Part shown: positions 62,718 through 64,000 of the stretch, in pieces
How positions within the stretch are numbered: the first letter of the stretch is position 1
How the letters are laid out: each line of letters begins with the position of its first letter
From: Bradyrhizobium sp. Ash2021
GTDB lineage: Bacteria; Pseudomonadota; Alphaproteobacteria; Rhizobiales; Xanthobacteraceae
Direction of reading: 5' to 3'
Assembly (NCBI RefSeq): GCF_031202265.1
Contig: NZ_CP100605.1
Location: 62,001-126,000, forward strand
DNA: 64,000 nucleotides
Made by a program: the position numbers and the translations under genes
Notes under the pieces: model-generated
The model's database searches: none
The model's input: only the letters and a program-made list of their open reading frames with translations
What the model was told of the DNA's origin: nothing

Positions 62718-63117
62718 ATGCGCATCTTGAACATTGTCACCTCACCAAGAAGAGACCGATCCGCATCCATTGCGATCATCGATCATTCCTTTTCGAGTAT
62801 CAAAGGAAGATCAAAGGACTTGTGGTCGACACATTGGACGTTTGGACCGAGTCGCTTCCGGAATTTGGTGGAGAAGCGATAGGCGCCAAATGCAAAGGCG
62901 TCTCCGGAGAAGCGATGACGCCATCGGAAAGAGCTACATGGGAAACGATTAGAGAACTGGCATCACGCTTTCAAACAGCGGATCGCATCGTTCTTAAGTT
63001 CCGATGTGGAATCTTTCCTTTCCTTATAAACCAAAGCAGCTGATCGATCTTGCCTGTCAGCGGAATTTGCTTTCACGTTTGACGGGAAAGAATGGCCTTG
63101 CTCACCTGCCGCAGTGA
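62718..63117 (+). pseudogene. FMN-dependent azoreductase/NADH:quinone reductase, frameshifted
   Basis: From ATG 62718 the frame MRILNIVTSPRRDRSASIAI is the AzoR start. It then shifts to FEYQRKIKGLVVDTLDVWTE, then EAMTPSERATWETIRELASR and FQTADRIVL. It shifts again near 62997 to PMWNLSFPYKPKQLIDLACQ. At least two indels break the flavodoxin-like domain, and the C-terminal third is absent. No functional enzyme can be made. Confidence 0.75.
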
Positions 63118-63371
63118 GCAAGCAATCGACACGTTTATCTCGCACTGCGCTGTCGGCAGCACGCGATTTGCTGATGCCCTATGGTGATGTTGTGACGGCG
63201 TTGTCCATTGTGTTGCGCATCAAGCGGACGCTGGATGGCGCTGAGATCGACAAGATCATCTGGGACGTGCAGGCCCGTAAAGCGCTGGCGGCCGAACATG
63301 CGCGGCGGCGTGATTGGCGGCGGGTCGTTGAGAATGCCGCCAAGTTCCGATCCGAGGACAGCCGCCTGTAG
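63114..63371 (+). CDS. Hypothetical protein, 85 residues
   Basis: The GTG start at 63114 overlaps the end of the azoreductase relic. The product begins MSKQSTRLSRTALSAARDLL and ends WRRVVENAAKFRSEDSRL; it is basic and mostly helical. No family was named. A phage- or plasmid-like small-protein style is possible. Confidence 0.5.
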   Translation: MSKQSTRLSRTALSAARDLLMPYGDVVTALSIVLRIKRTLDGAEIDKIIWDVQARKALAAEHARRRDWRRVVENAAKFRSEDSRL

Positions 63372-63376
63372 GTGGT

Positions 63377-63583
63377 TTAGCCTGCTGTGTACTGAATATT
63401 ATCTTTTGCGCACACAGCACTGAATGCGGTTTTCGCGTTTGAGTGCTCAAAGCAGAACGCTGTTCCATTCTCAGTTGTCTCCACCCACCAATCTGATTTC
63501 TGATCGCGCGCAATACGCGAGGCGTCTCCGCGCAAGCGATCTAGTTCTTTTCCATGGGCTCGAACCATCACACAATGTCTCAT
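63377..63583 (-). CDS. Hypothetical protein, 68 residues
   Basis: The ATG at 63583 follows an AGGTG site. The product starts MRHCVMVRAHGKELDRLRGD and contains SDWWVETTENGTAFCFEHSN. It is soluble with one Trp pair and several Cys. No family was recognised, although this style of short ORF is common in Bradyrhizobium. Confidence 0.5.
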   Translation of the reverse strand: MRHCVMVRAHGKELDRLRGDASRIARDQKSDWWVETTENGTAFCFEHSNAKTAFSAVCAKDNIQYTAG

Positions 63584-64000
63584 TTAGCACCTATCGCTGA
63601 CTTGCTCGTTTGAAATCCGTTCGAAGCGTCTTGGGTTTCAGTAACTTCACGCCCTCGATGATGAAGCCTCGCGCCCCGGTTTCGTTGAGTCACTCCACTT
63701 CGGATTTCGGGCGATGGTCTACAGGTATAGTTCACGCACGGTTGGCCGCCTGTCGGGTGGCGGCAAATCCGGCGCTTCCGGCCTTTGTCCGCCCAGGACG
63801 CTTGAGTACCTCTTTTGAGCCGCTCACCTTCTGCCCGCCGCCGGGATAGTGTGAACGGCCCGCCGAGCTATCCGGCCCCCCAGCCCCGGCCCGGAGGACC
63901 AGGCGGCCCTGCCAAGTTCAAGAGCGCGGTGGGGCCGCTCTGTTTGACCCACTCGCGCCGAGGCGGTGCAGCGGAGCATAATGGCAATCAGCGCCACCAC
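63584..64000. other. Window end, no gene recognised
   Basis: 417 bases. Short frames exist on both strands, but none shows a family pattern. The GC content rises toward the end (CCGGCCCCCCAGCCCCGGCC near 63870), and a gene may begin beyond the edge. Confidence 0.4.

Overview
The window looks like a chromosomal accessory region of a high-GC alphaproteobacterium, most likely Bradyrhizobiaceae (Bradyrhizobium, Rhodopseudomonas or Afipia type). The basis is gene content and codon style, with no rRNA or tRNA seen to anchor it. Long catabolic operons alternate with stretches full of mobile-element debris.

1-8.9 kb: a D-amino-acid or amino-acid-derivative utilisation cluster. One complement-strand operon (3782 to <1) encodes a D-glutamate cyclase-type protein, a D-threonine aldolase/D-serine dehydratase-type PLP enzyme, an SDR and a DHDPS-family aldolase. 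A second (7060-3983) encodes a complete polar amino-acid ABC transporter. RidA and a GntR/FCD regulator follow on the plus strand. The promoters of both operons carry the same AT-rich operator-like motif, which suggests one regulon.

9.1-21.7 kb: a mobile-element graveyard. A tyrosine recombinase plus IS91-type transposase unit has been split by a cassette of about 2.56 kb encoding a large serine recombinase. An 8-bp direct repeat marks the cassette ends, and removing it rebuilds the integrase reading frame exactly. Two further traces of related cassettes lie nearby: an SDR fused in frame to a recombinase C-terminus, and an isolated first-gene remnant. Fragments of an ABC binding protein, a Crp protein, an HME-RND pump, IS481, TauE/SafE, Cj0069 and ChrB are interspersed. 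An intact peroxiredoxin/LysR pair and a small hypothetical gene survive among them.

21.9-28.9 kb: a LysR-controlled catabolic operon (flavin/2Fe-2S reductase, Rieske oxygenase, class III CoA-transferase, MHS-family transporter, enoyl-CoA hydratase). This fits oxygenation or O-demethylation of an aromatic or related acid followed by CoA-thioester degradation. Remnants, possible small ORFs and an IS with 17-bp terminal inverted repeats follow to 31.5 kb.

31.5-49.6 kb: a very long complement-strand gene train. From its upstream end it holds an AEC carrier, MmgE/PrpD, a truncated CitE, cyanide-insensitive quinol oxidase CioAB, lactate oxidation LutABC, malic enzyme, fumarase C, a FUSC-like membrane protein, D-lactate dehydrogenase, YoaK, a FUSC/DUF1656/HlyD efflux system, and a di-haem cytochrome c peroxidase cut off by the IS. 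Together these form a lactate, malate and fumarate module with its own terminal oxidase.

49.7-64 kb: three tandem, mosaic STAND-type regulators (OmpR-like wHTH, P-loop NTPase, helical repeats) flanked by two SnoaL/NTF2-like proteins. Downstream lie an orphan winged-helix regulator, a small Cys-rich protein whose signal peptide is frame-scrambled, a Tat-exported alpha/beta hydrolase, Ohr, a decayed azoreductase and two small hypotheticals.
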